Shown here piece after piece: positions 25,993-34,495 of a stretch of DNA of 39,892 nt. The stretch is from JBEVEP01 sp040512755 (GTDB lineage Bacteria; Pseudomonadota; Alphaproteobacteria; Rhizobiales; Rhizobiaceae). Under the pieces are notes generated by a model, which saw only the letters and a program-made list of their open reading frames with translations, was not told the origin of the DNA and made no database searches. A program made the translations under genes and the position numbers. Each line of letters opens with the position of its first letter. Positions within the stretch are counted from its first letter, which is position 1. The stretch is from contig JBEVEP010000244.1 in NCBI GenBank assembly GCA_040512755.1, forward strand, positions 1-39,892. The letters run 5' to 3'.

Positions 25993-27072
25993 ATGAGCGA
26001 AAGTGAAAGCAGGCTTCTCAAGGTGGGAGTTCTGGGCTGCGGGCCAATTGCGCAGGCCGCGCACTTCGAGAGTGCCACCAAGGCCAGAAACGCCGAACTT
26101 TACGCGGTGTGCGATGTAGCCGAGGACCTGGCGCAGCGCATGGCGATCACTCACGGCGCGCGGAAGGTCTTCACGGACTACGGGAAGATGCTCGCCGATC
26201 CGACGGTGGATGCCGTTGTGATCGCCACGTCGGATGCGTTTCATGTCCCCGCGTCCAAATTGGCGCTCGAGGCAGGCAAGCACGTACTATGCGAGAAGCC
26301 GATCGGCGTGTCGGTCGAGGAGGTCGAGGATCTCGCCGTTGCCGTGAAAGCATCGGGCCGCCTGCTGCAGGTCGGGCATATGAAACGATACGACCAGGGC
26401 ATCCAAAGCGCCAAGGCGTTCGTCGATAGCGAGATGGGCGAGATGCTGGCGCTAAAAGCATGGTACTGCGACAGCACCCACCGCTACCAGGTCACCGATG
26501 CGGTCCAGCCTCTGATCGTGCGAAGCGCTGCCGCCAAGCGTCCGCCTGGCAACCCGAAAGAGGATCTGCGCCGCTACTATATGCTCGCCCATGGTACCCA
26601 TCTCGTCGACACGGCTCGGTTCCTGGGCGGCCAGATCGTCGAGATCGAAGCGCGGCTCAAGGAAAGCTTCGGCGCATACTGTTGGTTCGTCGACGTGGCC
26701 TTCGCAAGCGGCGCGCTCGGTCACCTCGATCTGACCCTTCCGGTGCGCATGGACTGGCACGAGGGCTTCCAGATCTACGGGAGGAACGGCAGCGTAACGG
26801 CAAAGACATCGAATCCTTGGCTTTTCCGCTCGAGCGAGGTCGAGATCTTCCATGAGGCCAACGCTACGACGACGCGCGTACTCGGCGCGGACGGCCATTT
26901 CTACCGCCGTCAGCTCGAAGGTCTTGCCGAGTCAGTGCTCCACGGCGTTCCGCTCAAGGGCGCGGACATCGAGGACGGCGTCGCCTCCATACGTGCGATC
27001 GTGGCCATCGCGCGGTCGGTCGAGAGCCGCAAGCCCGTCAGGCTCGCCGACGTGTCCGGGGCACTCGGATGA
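25993..27072 (+). CDS. Gfo/Idh/MocA-family NAD(P)-dependent sugar dehydrogenase
   Basis: A 359-residue oxidoreductase from the ATG at 25993, with AAGGAAG nearby; an upstream in-frame start would overlap the regulator gene. The Rossmann nucleotide-binding domain starts VGVLGCGPIA (11-20), and EKP with catalytic K102 is at 101-103. The C-terminal alpha/beta substrate domain has AHGTHLVDTARFLGG with the usual catalytic His. It would oxidise a sugar hydroxyl or hemiacetal; regiochemistry cannot be told. First of at least five tightly packed genes; its stop overlaps the next start by four bases (ATGA, 27069-27072). Confidence 0.9.
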   Translation: MSESESRLLKVGVLGCGPIAQAAHFESATKARNAELYAVCDVAEDLAQRMAITHGARKVFTDYGKMLADPTVDAVVIATSDAFHVPASKLALEAGKHVLCEKPIGVSVEEVEDLAVAVKASGRLLQVGHMKRYDQGIQSAKAFVDSEMGEMLALKAWYCDSTHRYQVTDAVQPLIVRSAAAKRPPGNPKEDLRRYYMLAHGTHLVDTARFLGGQIVEIEARLKESFGAYCWFVDVAFASGALGHLDLTLPVRMDWHEGFQIYGRNGSVTAKTSNPWLFRSSEVEIFHEANATTTRVLGADGHFYRRQLEGLAESVLHGVPLKGADIEDGVASIRAIVAIARSVESRKPVRLADVSGALG

Positions 27073-27905
27073 AGCTCGGCATCTTCGCGAAGACCTTTGA
27101 GGGAAGCACGCCGCACCGCGTCCTGCGGGCCGCCCGGGATGCGGGATACGAGGCCGTCCAGTACAACATGGCCTGCTCGGGCCTCCCCTCCCTGCCGCCG
27201 GACGTGCCCGAGGAGGCCGCCGATGCCGTGGCGTCTGCGGCAGAGGAGACAGGTGTGGCGATAGCCGCGGTTTCTGCGACCTACAACATGGCCCATCCCG
27301 ACGCAGCGGAGCGCGAAAAGGGACGGCACAGCTTCGAGGCTATCGCCTCTGCTGCGCAGCGCATGGGCACCGCACTCGTCACGGTTTGCACCGGCAGCCG
27401 GGACCCTCAGGACCAGTGGCGCTTCCATTCTGGCAATGAGAGCGCAGACGCGTGGCAGGACATGCTCTCGGAATTCCGGCATGTTGTGCGGATCGCCGAG
27501 AGGCATGGCGTGCTGATCGGGGTCGAACCGGAGCTCGCGAACATCGTGAGCACACCTGCCCGTGCACGCCTTCTCCTTGACCTGTTTCCGTCCGGCCCCA
27601 TCCGCATCGTGCTCGATCCGGCGAACCTGTTCGAGCAGGAGGGCCGCCGGCGCGTGCGCGATATCGTCTCCGAAGCGGTCCAATTGGTAGGACCCGAGGT
27701 CGCGCTCGCACACGCCAAGGACAGGAAAGCCGACGGTAGCTTTGCGACCGCGGGGCAGGGCGTGGTGGATTGGGACCACTACATCGCCACGTTGCGCGGC
27801 GCGGGATATCGAGGCGCACTGGTCACCCACGGCCTCGCCGCCAGCGAGGCGGCCGGGGTCGCGCACTTCTTCCAGTCCAAGATTGGTACGTCGCGAACAT
27901 GTTGA
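27069..27905 (+). CDS. TIM-barrel sugar isomerase/epimerase (AP endonuclease 2 family)
   Basis: A 278-residue xylose-isomerase-like TIM-barrel protein. Strands and metal-site positions can be followed: GVEPELANIV with E153, VLDPANLF with D183, and ALAHAKD with H215. At the place where relatives have a C-terminal glutamate, the sequence reads GALVTHG, with H254 as the nearest possible ligand, so the fourth metal ligand may be changed. GVVDWDHYI (231-239) is a common family motif. It is translationally coupled to the Gfo/Idh gene; that pairing is typical of inositol and keto-sugar pathways. The substrate is unknown. Confidence 0.82.
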   Translation: MKLGIFAKTFEGSTPHRVLRAARDAGYEAVQYNMACSGLPSLPPDVPEEAADAVASAAEETGVAIAAVSATYNMAHPDAAEREKGRHSFEAIASAAQRMGTALVTVCTGSRDPQDQWRFHSGNESADAWQDMLSEFRHVVRIAERHGVLIGVEPELANIVSTPARARLLLDLFPSGPIRIVLDPANLFEQEGRRRVRDIVSEAVQLVGPEVALAHAKDRKADGSFATAGQGVVDWDHYIATLRGAGYRGALVTHGLAASEAAGVAHFFQSKIGTSRTC

Positions 27906-28714
27906 TCGAGCGGAACACCTTTATCCGCGACGGACTCGTGCTGTCGGTCGCGAGCTTCGGGACTGGGCGCCCGATAGTCTTTCAGCATGGCCTGGGCGGC
28001 GACGCGGCGCAGACGGCGGATGTCTTTCCACAGAACGCTGGCTGGCGCGCCCTAACCTTGGAATGTCGCGGTCACGGCCGATCCGAACCCGGGCCGCCGG
28101 AGGGTTTCTCGATCTCGACTTTTGCCGCGGATGTGGCAGCGATGATAGAAGCATATGGCGCTGCGCCCCTTCCGGTGGGCGGCATTTCTATGGGAGCGGC
28201 GGTCGCCCTTAGGATCGCTTCTACACGACCGGACCTTGTATCCGCGCTGATCCTGGCGCGCCCGGCATGGCTCGACGCGCCTCGACCGGACAACATGCGT
28301 CCAAACAGGTTCGTCGGCGAACTTCTACGCGACTATACAAAGGAGGACGCGAGGGAGATCTTCGAGAAATCACTCTTGGCCCAACGGCTGGCGCAGGAGG
28401 CGCCAGACAACCTCGTGGCCCTACGTGGCTTCCTCCGACGGGACGACGTGGATGTCACGCGAGAGTTACTGCTGCGCATCCCCGACGATGGCCCTGGCCT
28501 CGACCGTCGCGCGATCGCGTCCCTGCGAATGCCTGCGCTAGTGATCGGCAACGGGCGCGACGCAGTGCATCCGCTGGAGATGGCGCGTGAGCTGGCGCAC
28601 CTCCTCCCCGGCGCGCACTTCGCCGAGATTGTATCGAAGTCGGACGACCGCGATCGGTACCGCGAAGGATTCCGGACCGCAGTCGCAGCATTTCTGAAAG
28701 ACTGCACCCAATGA
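27899..28714 (+). CDS. Alpha/beta hydrolase, lactonase-like, with altered catalytic triad
   Basis: A 271-residue alpha/beta-hydrolase-fold protein from ATG 27899, overlapping the previous gene by 7 bp. The oxyanion HGLGG is at 30-34, ECRGHGRSE at 55-63, the nucleophile elbow GGISMG has S97, and the acid D221 is in IGNGRD. At the position where the catalytic His is expected (after the ELAHLLPGAHFAEI strand) the sequence is VSKSDDRDRY, with no His; H224 or H240 would have to substitute. It resembles 3-oxoadipate enol-lactonase-type enzymes. In this operon a sugar-lactone hydrolase role is plausible but inferred. Confidence 0.8.
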   Translation: MLIERNTFIRDGLVLSVASFGTGRPIVFQHGLGGDAAQTADVFPQNAGWRALTLECRGHGRSEPGPPEGFSISTFAADVAAMIEAYGAAPLPVGGISMGAAVALRIASTRPDLVSALILARPAWLDAPRPDNMRPNRFVGELLRDYTKEDAREIFEKSLLAQRLAQEAPDNLVALRGFLRRDDVDVTRELLLRIPDDGPGLDRRAIASLRMPALVIGNGRDAVHPLEMARELAHLLPGAHFAEIVSKSDDRDRYREGFRTAVAAFLKDCTQ

Positions 28715-29418
28715 AACCATCTCCTCACTGGCTCGATTCCCTCCCGCGCGACCGCCTGCTTGCGGAAGTGTCGCTGTGGTCCGCTGACCTCGGCAGGATG
28801 GCCGATGAGATTGCGCGCGTCGATGAGTACGCCGACCTCTACCACCTCGATGTCGCCGATGGGCACTTCTCCCCGGACCTGCTCCTCTTCCCGGACCTCG
28901 TCCGGATGATCAGGCGGCAGACGACTAAACCCTTGCACGTCCACCTCATGGCAATGGACGAAATCTTGCTCGACCAGATTCGCCAGTTCGCCGAAGCTGG
29001 TGCGGACGCGTTGAGCATCCACGCCGAGAACGGCCGTCTCGAGGAGGGTCTAGCACTGATCTCGGACCTCGGTATGGTCGCCGGGATCGTCCTTCAGCTC
29101 CACACCCGGGTCACGACAGCCGCCCCTTGGCTTGATCGCATCGGAATCCTGACGCTTCTCGGTACCCGCATCGGCGTGAAGGGGCAGGATCTTGACCTTC
29201 GTGCGATCGAGCGGCTTGCGGAGGCTAGAGGCATGATCGCAGGCGCCGTCTATCGGCGCCGAATATTGCTTGCCTCGGATGGAGGTAATCGGCACCACAC
29301 TGTGCCTTTGCTAAGGCAGGCCGGGGCTGAGACTGTCGTGCTCGGCTCGCTCGCATTCGACGATCCCGACCTGGCGGGACGGATGGCCTGGCTTTACGCG
29401 CTCGAGAGGGAGGGCTGA
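28711..29418 (+). CDS. Ribulose-phosphate 3-epimerase family protein (AlsE-like)
   Basis: A 235-residue TIM-barrel phosphosugar 3-epimerase. Metal and catalytic residues H45 and D47 (YHLDVADGHF), H78 (VHLM) and D190 (ASDGGN) are all present, with the RPE order. The stretch around ADLYHLDVADGHFSPDLLLF and TKPLHVHLM recalls E. coli AlsE, the D-allulose-6-phosphate 3-epimerase, as much as Rpe. It would epimerise a ketopentose or ketohexose phosphate at C3. The ATG overlaps the hydrolase stop (28711-28714). A paralogue of the housekeeping rpe presumably exists elsewhere, so this is likely pathway-specific. Confidence 0.85.
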   Translation: MKPSPHWLDSLPRDRLLAEVSLWSADLGRMADEIARVDEYADLYHLDVADGHFSPDLLLFPDLVRMIRRQTTKPLHVHLMAMDEILLDQIRQFAEAGADALSIHAENGRLEEGLALISDLGMVAGIVLQLHTRVTTAAPWLDRIGILTLLGTRIGVKGQDLDLRAIERLAEARGMIAGAVYRRRILLASDGGNRHHTVPLLRQAGAETVVLGSLAFDDPDLAGRMAWLYALEREG

Positions 29419-29421
29419 TCC

Positions 29422-30378
29422 TTGTCATCCCGACTGGCGATAGGCATCGACCTTGGCGGCACGCAGGCGCGCGTTGCGCTGGTTGGCGACGGCAAAGTGC
29501 TGCGACGGGCCGCGGAGAGAACCGATGTCGCAGGTGGCCCGGCGGCGGTTCTTGCGCAATTCGAGCGGATGATCGGCGAGGTCTGCAGCAAGCAGGAGAA
29601 AACGCGGCTTTCGGGCGCCGGGGTAAGTGCACCTGGGCCGCTAGACTCAGAAACAGGAACTGTGCTTCACATCCCCACTCTCCCGGGTTGGGAGGGTTTT
29701 CCTTTGCGCGATGTGCTGGGCCAGAAGTTAGGGCTTCCCGTCATCGTCGAGAACGACGGCATCGCCGCGGTCTACGGCGAGTGGAAGTTCGGAGCCGGAC
29801 GCGGCTTGCGGCACGTCGTTTTCGTGACCGTAAGCACAGGAGTCGGCGGAGGGGCGATAGTTGATGGACGCCTTCTGCATGGGCGGCGCGGAATGGCGGC
29901 GCATGTCGGCCACTTCCGCATGGCTCCGGATGGCCCTCGCTGCTCTTGCGGTGCTACCGCCTGCTTCGAGGCCTTCGCGGCGGGGACCGCCCTCGCGCGC
30001 CGCGCGCGCCAGGCCGCGACAACCGGGGAAGGCTACCTGTCCCGGCTAGCCGCGCAAAGGGAAATCGAGACTCCCGACGTGGTGAAAGGTGCCCGTGAAG
30101 GGGACCGGACTTGTCTGGCCCTGATGGCGCAGGAGGCCGAATACCTCGGTCAGGGGTTCACGGGCCTCATCCATCTTTACAGCCCTGACATAATCATCAT
30201 GGGCGGCGGCGTCTCGAACGCCTTCGACCTGATGGCCGATGGCATCCACGATGTCATCCGCCGCGATGCCATGCAGCCCTTCAAGTGCGTCCCGGTGATC
30301 CAGGCGGAACTCGGCGACAACGCAGGTCTCGTGGGAGCAGCCGAGCTCTCGTTCGGGGCGAGAGCGGATGGAGAATAG
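29422..30378 (+). CDS. ROK-family sugar kinase
   Basis: A 318-residue kinase started at TTG 29422, with GAGGGAGGG just upstream inside the end of the epimerase gene. The phosphate loop is GIDLGGTQA (8-16), the catalytic base D112 is in VENDGIAAV, and STGVGGG is at 138-144. The zinc motif is kept (H164, C174, C176, C181, E183) with one Gly replaced by Ala, and IIIMGGGV is the second ATP segment. It phosphorylates a hexose or related sugar; the exact one is unknown. This is the third ROK protein in 10 kb, and it is not closely similar to the kinase at 20065-20946. Confidence 0.87.
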   Translation: MSSRLAIGIDLGGTQARVALVGDGKVLRRAAERTDVAGGPAAVLAQFERMIGEVCSKQEKTRLSGAGVSAPGPLDSETGTVLHIPTLPGWEGFPLRDVLGQKLGLPVIVENDGIAAVYGEWKFGAGRGLRHVVFVTVSTGVGGGAIVDGRLLHGRRGMAAHVGHFRMAPDGPRCSCGATACFEAFAAGTALARRARQAATTGEGYLSRLAAQREIETPDVVKGAREGDRTCLALMAQEAEYLGQGFTGLIHLYSPDIIIMGGGVSNAFDLMADGIHDVIRRDAMQPFKCVPVIQAELGDNAGLVGAAELSFGARADGE

Positions 30379-30501
30379 GGAGGAAACTAGAAGTTCGGGC
30401 GTCGGTTGACGGCGAAGGCCGGTACGTCAATCATCTGCGACTGCGCGATGATGACCACCGTAGTGCGCGATTAGTTCCCTACCAACGAAATGGGTGAAGA
30501 C

Positions 30502-31932
30502 ATGGAAACCGCCGAAATCGGCCTAATCGGGCTTGGCGTCATGGGATCGAACCTGGCGCTGAACATTGCGGAAAAGGGCCATCGCATCGCCGTCTTCAAC
30601 CGCACGACTGCCAAGACGGCAGCGTTCGCGGATTCGGCTGGGGCGCTGCGCGGCAACCTTGTGCCGTGCGAGACAATCGAAGAGCTTGCCGCTGCGATCC
30701 GTGCGCCGAGACCGGTCATTATTATGGTTCAGGCTGGGGCAGCGGTCGACGAGCAGATAGCGTTGCTACGCCGGGTGCTCGCGGCGGGAGATATCATTAT
30801 CGACGCGGGAAATGCCAATTTCCGGGACACTGTCCGTCGGTTCAACGACCTGCAGGATTCCGGCCTCGCCTTTATCGGCATGGGTGTTTCGGGCGGCGAG
30901 GAGGGTGCGCGTCACGGCCCCTCGATCATGGTTGGCGGCCCCGAGGAGGCTTACGAGCGGATCGAGCCTGTCCTGACCGCGATCTCGGCCAAGTACGAAG
31001 GCGAACCATGTTCGGCCTGGCTCGGTACAGGCGGAGCGGGTCACTTCGTCAAGACGGTCCATAACGGGATCGAATATGGCGATATGCAGATGATAGCGGA
31101 AATCTACGGCATCCTGCGTGACGGGCTCGGCATGGAAGCCAAGGAGATCGGCCAGGTTTTCGATCGATGGAACCAGGGTCGGCTGAATTCCTACCTAATC
31201 GAGATCACGGCAACGGTTCTGGCAGCTGACGACACGAAGACCGGTGCGCCGATCGTGGATGTCATTCTCGACCGGGCCGGGCAAAAAGGGACGGGGAAAT
31301 GGTCTGTCATCGAAGCACAGACGCTCGGCGTCCCGGCAACAGCCATCGAAGCAGCCGTAGCCGCACGTGTGCTTTCTGCGATGAAGAACGAGCGGGAGGC
31401 AGCCGAGATCACGTACGGAAGGAATCTCACCGGCCGGTTTGTCGCTGATCGACAGACTATCCTGCCCGATCTGGAGCTTGGCCTGTTTGCCGGCAAAATA
31501 GCGGCCTATGCCCAGGGTTTTGCCGTGATGAATGCGGCGTCTAGGGAGTTTGGCTGGCGGCTGCCTTTGCCCACGATCGCGAAAATCTGGCGCGCCGGGT
31601 GCATCATCCGCTCACAGTTCCTTGGTACCATCGCTGAAGCCTTTGAATCCGGCGGCGGGCTCGACAATCTGCTGATGGCGCCGGCGTTCATCGCCGTGAT
31701 GAAGGAGACGCACTCGTCGCTCCGCCGTGTCGTGGCGGCAGCCGCGGAAGCCGGCCTGCCGGTACCGGCGCTGTCTTCCGCTCTTGCCTATTTCGACGGC
31801 TATCGCCAGGGGCGCGGCACCTCCAACCTGATCCAGGCACAAAGGGACTTCTTCGGCGCACATGGCTTCGAGCGCATCGACGCCCCTGGCGCGCATCACG
31901 GGCCATGGGCTGCTGTCGAGAAGGACACGTAG
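30502..31932 (+). CDS. gnd: 6-phosphogluconate dehydrogenase, decarboxylating
   Basis: A 476-residue dimeric enzyme oxidising 6-phosphogluconate to ribulose 5-phosphate and CO2. It has the NADP-binding GLGVMGSNLALNIA, substrate motif GVSGGEEGA, catalytic K184 and E191 with N188 in KTVHNGIEYGDMQ, and the C-terminal tail NLIQAQRDFFGAH typical of the long (about 470-residue) form. The ATG at 30502 aligns with the E. coli Gnd start; one at 30490 would add four residues. It lies 123 bp after the ROK kinase, so it may have its own promoter. Everything catalytic is conserved. Its place in a rare-sugar cluster suggests a dedicated copy. Confidence 0.92.
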   Translation: METAEIGLIGLGVMGSNLALNIAEKGHRIAVFNRTTAKTAAFADSAGALRGNLVPCETIEELAAAIRAPRPVIIMVQAGAAVDEQIALLRRVLAAGDIIIDAGNANFRDTVRRFNDLQDSGLAFIGMGVSGGEEGARHGPSIMVGGPEEAYERIEPVLTAISAKYEGEPCSAWLGTGGAGHFVKTVHNGIEYGDMQMIAEIYGILRDGLGMEAKEIGQVFDRWNQGRLNSYLIEITATVLAADDTKTGAPIVDVILDRAGQKGTGKWSVIEAQTLGVPATAIEAAVAARVLSAMKNEREAAEITYGRNLTGRFVADRQTILPDLELGLFAGKIAAYAQGFAVMNAASREFGWRLPLPTIAKIWRAGCIIRSQFLGTIAEAFESGGGLDNLLMAPAFIAVMKETHSSLRRVVAAAAEAGLPVPALSSALAYFDGYRQGRGTSNLIQAQRDFFGAHGFERIDAPGAHHGPWAAVEKDT

Positions 31933-31987
31933 GATCGGTTGCCGCCCTGTCGATTTTAAGCGGTGCGGTACCTCAACACGGAGCCGA

Positions 31988-33043
31988 CTATGAGCTCGGC
32001 GCCAGCGCGCGCGTACTCGAGCGCACGATAAGCGACGCTTCCAGCACCTGCCTCACAGGCGGAAGAGCGGGCGAACGATCCTGACTGCGGATGAGCGCAA
32101 TCAGCTCAGCCGCTGCGCTCCCGCCAATGTCGAAGCGGGGCTGCCGAATGGTTGTCAGGCCCGGGATGAACCGTTCGGCAATATCGATGTCGTCGAAACC
32201 GACCACTGAAACGTCCCTTGGAACTTCGACGCCATGTTTGTGCAGTTCGGACATGAACCCGCACGCCATCTCGTCGTTCGACGTTGTCACGGCGGTGGGG
32301 CGTTCCGGCAACGCAAGCCAGCTGCGTGCGGCCCGGGCGCCGGCGGCGAGGGAGAAATCGCCCTCGAAGAACCAGTCAGGCCGGATCGGCAGGTTACGCG
32401 CCTTCAACGCTTTCTCGACGCCGCGGCGCCTTTCATGCGTCAGCACGTTGCCGAGTGGGCCGAGGACGTGCCCGATCTTGGTGTGGCCCAGGGTGGCGAG
32501 GTGCTCGAGGGCAAGGACAGCGCCGCCTTCATTGTCGAACCGGATAGAGGGAAGTTTGGTACCCTCGCTCCATTCGCATGCGAACACCACCGGCGGACGC
32601 GTGCGGTTGGGGGCCAAAAAGAAGCGGTCTTCCAAAGAGCCGTCCAGCACGAGAATGCCATCAGCGCGGTTGTTGTCCAGATACTCCTGCAGCTGACCTT
32701 CCTGTGCGTGCGGCTGCCGCGTGTCCGCAATCAGCACATTGAGACCCGCTTTCGAAGCCGTGGTTTCAATGCCGGCAAGTATCTGCGAAAAGAATGGATT
32801 CCCGATATTGGGCACCAGCACGACGATCGCGCCCGCCTGTTTGCGCCGCAGATTCCGAGCGGTGAGATTGACCTGATAGCCCGTCTCCTGCACGGCCTCG
32901 ATGACGAGTCGTCGCGTTTCTTCCGCCACGCGGCCGGGCGACGACAGCGCCCTTGAGACCGTCGCGGTCGAGACATTCGCGACGCGCGCAACGTCCTGGA
33001 TGGTCGGCGACTGCTTGACCGTTTCTTTCAACTCCTGTTCCAT
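31988..33043 (-). CDS. LacI-family transcriptional repressor
   Basis: A 351-residue regulator from ATG 33043; a much longer in-frame start would cross the promoter region. The helix-turn-helix TIQDVARVANVSTATVSRAL (14-33) and hinge (NLTARNLRRKQAG) are canonical. The effector domain has the usual segments IVVLVPNIGNPFFSQIL, ADGILVLDG and VVGFDDIDIAERFIPGLTTIRQP. It is divergent from the GtsABC/Thu-type importer operon, with two ATCGAT-centred operators between, and should repress that operon in the absence of its sugar. Convergent with gnd; only 55 bp separate the two stop codons and no clear terminator is visible. Confidence 0.92.
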   Translation of the reverse strand: MEQELKETVKQSPTIQDVARVANVSTATVSRALSSPGRVAEETRRLVIEAVQETGYQVNLTARNLRRKQAGAIVVLVPNIGNPFFSQILAGIETTASKAGLNVLIADTRQPHAQEGQLQEYLDNNRADGILVLDGSLEDRFFLAPNRTRPPVVFACEWSEGTKLPSIRFDNEGGAVLALEHLATLGHTKIGHVLGPLGNVLTHERRRGVEKALKARNLPIRPDWFFEGDFSLAAGARAARSWLALPERPTAVTTSNDEMACGFMSELHKHGVEVPRDVSVVGFDDIDIAERFIPGLTTIRQPRFDIGGSAAAELIALIRSQDRSPALPPVRQVLEASLIVRSSTRALAPSS

Positions 33044-33100
33044 CGTCGGCCGCGATCCTCGAAGTCGCTTGACATTTGTTTTTTTTGAATGCCAAAATAA

Positions 33101-33116
33101 ATGTAATCGATTGCAT
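33101..33116. promoter_or_regulatory. LacI-family operator, proximal to the repressor gene
   Basis: ATGTAATCGATTGCAT is a 16-bp palindrome with a single mismatched pair and an ATCGAT centre, close to the T-G-N-A-A-T-C-G-A-T-T consensus of LacI-family sites in rhizobia. A T8 run and TTGACA (33069-33074) lie to its left. Confidence 0.75.
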
Positions 33117-33133
33117 GCGCAGCGTAAGCCGAA

Positions 33134-33149
33134 TGGAAATCGATTACAA
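33134..33149. promoter_or_regulatory. LacI-family operator, proximal to the importer operon
   Basis: TGGAAATCGATTACAA shares the AATCGATT core with the site at 33101-33116. The two centres are 33 bp apart, about three helical turns, so both sites face the same side of the DNA and could be bound together. It lies 79 bp before the binding-protein start codon. Confidence 0.65.
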
Positions 33150-33227
33150 GTATGCCCGAAGTGGAGGCAAAGGCGGAACGCTATCAACACCTGCTGTGGG
33201 AGCGGCAGGTCAAACGGGAGGAAAATC

Positions 33228-34478
33228 ATGAATGCATTCAAGGCGCTAATTGCGGCATCGACGATGCTCGCGTCGGCCGGCGTGGCTGCCGCCGCAGATC
33301 TTGAGGTCATCCACTGGTGGACGTCCAAGGGAGAGTCGGCGGCCGTTTCGGAGTTCGCCAAGGCACTCGACAATGACGGTCAGGGAGACAAATGGGTCGA
33401 TAGCGCCATTGCACTTGGCGAAACCGCCCGCGCTACTGTCATGCAGCGTGTGCTCGGTGGCGACCCGCCCGGAGCGGCGCAGTTCAACCCCGGCCGTCAG
33501 TACGAAGAGCTGATTGCGGGGGGTAAGCTTCTCGACCTCACCGACGTCGCAACGGAAGGCAAGTGGGAAGAGATAATTCGCCCCAAGGCAATCGGCAGCG
33601 CATGCCTTGTAGACGGCCACTGGTGGTGCGTGCCGGTCAATATCCATTCCAACTACTGGGCATGGTATTCGAAGCCGGCGTTCGAGAAGGCCGGGCTGCC
33701 TGAGCCGAAGAACATGGCCGAGTTCGTGGCGGCAGCACCCAAGCTCAAGGAGGCCGGCATCATTCCGTTCGCCGTCGGCGGTGACGGCAATGGCTGGCAG
33801 ATCCAGCTGCTCTTCCAGAACATGGTGACCGAAGCGCTCGGCATCACCAAGCGCGACGAGATGTACACCAAGAAGAGCGCCGAGATCGCGGGCGGCCCTG
33901 AAATGAATGGCGTGTTTACTCAGCTGCGCGCGCTCAAGCAGTTCTCCGATGAGGGCTATGCCAACCGTAACTGGAACGACACGACCAATCTGGTGATCAC
34001 CAACAAGGCGGCGCTACAGGTCATGGGCGACTGGGCGCGCGGCGAGTTTGCGGCTGCGGGTATGACCGGCGTCAAGGACTTCGGCTGCATGATTGGCCTC
34101 AACGAAGACAAGCCGATCGTCAGCACTGATGGCGACATCATCCTGTTCTTCAAGCAGGACGATCCGGAGGTCGAGGCAGCACAGAAACGTCTGGCTGCGT
34201 TGTTGATCAGCCCTGAGGTCCAGGTCGCCTTCAACAACGCCAAGGGGTCAATGCCCGTGCGCGCCGACGTTGACATGTCGACAGCCGATCCGTGCATGCA
34301 AAAGGCGTTGAAAGCAGTCGATGATCCGGCCAAGATCGTTACGGCGACGAACCGGTTCATCACGGAGAACACCAACCAGCGGATCAACGAGCTGGTCGCG
34401 CAATTCTTCGCCGACGACTCGATGACTCCGGAGGACGCCACGGCCAAGTTCGCCGAGGTCATCGGCAGCTCCGACTAA
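33228..34478 (+). CDS. Periplasmic sugar-binding protein, GtsA-like
   Basis: A 416-residue exported binding protein from ATG 33228, preceded by GGGAGGAAAATC. The signal peptide is 1-22 (MNAFKALIAASTMLASAG..., cleavage after AAA). The mature protein starts DLEVIHWWTSKGESAAV and continues with segments typical of the GtsA glucose/mannose-binding group: PPGAAQFNPG, VPVNIHSNYWAWYS, ALQVMGDWARGEF and KGSMPVRADVD. First gene of a plus-strand operon under the two LacI sites. Glucose-like monosaccharides or glucosides are the most likely ligands, by family only. Confidence 0.93.
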   Translation: MNAFKALIAASTMLASAGVAAAADLEVIHWWTSKGESAAVSEFAKALDNDGQGDKWVDSAIALGETARATVMQRVLGGDPPGAAQFNPGRQYEELIAGGKLLDLTDVATEGKWEEIIRPKAIGSACLVDGHWWCVPVNIHSNYWAWYSKPAFEKAGLPEPKNMAEFVAAAPKLKEAGIIPFAVGGDGNGWQIQLLFQNMVTEALGITKRDEMYTKKSAEIAGGPEMNGVFTQLRALKQFSDEGYANRNWNDTTNLVITNKAALQVMGDWARGEFAAAGMTGVKDFGCMIGLNEDKPIVSTDGDIILFFKQDDPEVEAAQKRLAALLISPEVQVAFNNAKGSMPVRADVDMSTADPCMQKALKAVDDPAKIVTATNRFITENTNQRINELVAQFFADDSMTPEDATAKFAEVIGSSD

Positions 34479-34495
34479 CAAGCCGATCTGCGCAG

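Noticed and set aside
25182..26081. Minus-strand frame of 299 codons opposite the ROK regulator
   Set aside because: Shadow of a real gene; the composition is Arg/Pro/Ser-rich and no domain is recognisable.
26910..27866. Long minus-strand frame (318 codons) opposite the Gfo/Idh and TIM-isomerase genes
   Set aside because: It lies wholly antisense to two well-recognised genes, has no ribosome site or family features, and is the kind of frame that high G+C third positions create.
33079..33086. T8 run as a rho-independent terminator
   Set aside because: No stem precedes it on either strand, and it sits in a divergent promoter region; more likely part of an A/T-rich promoter.
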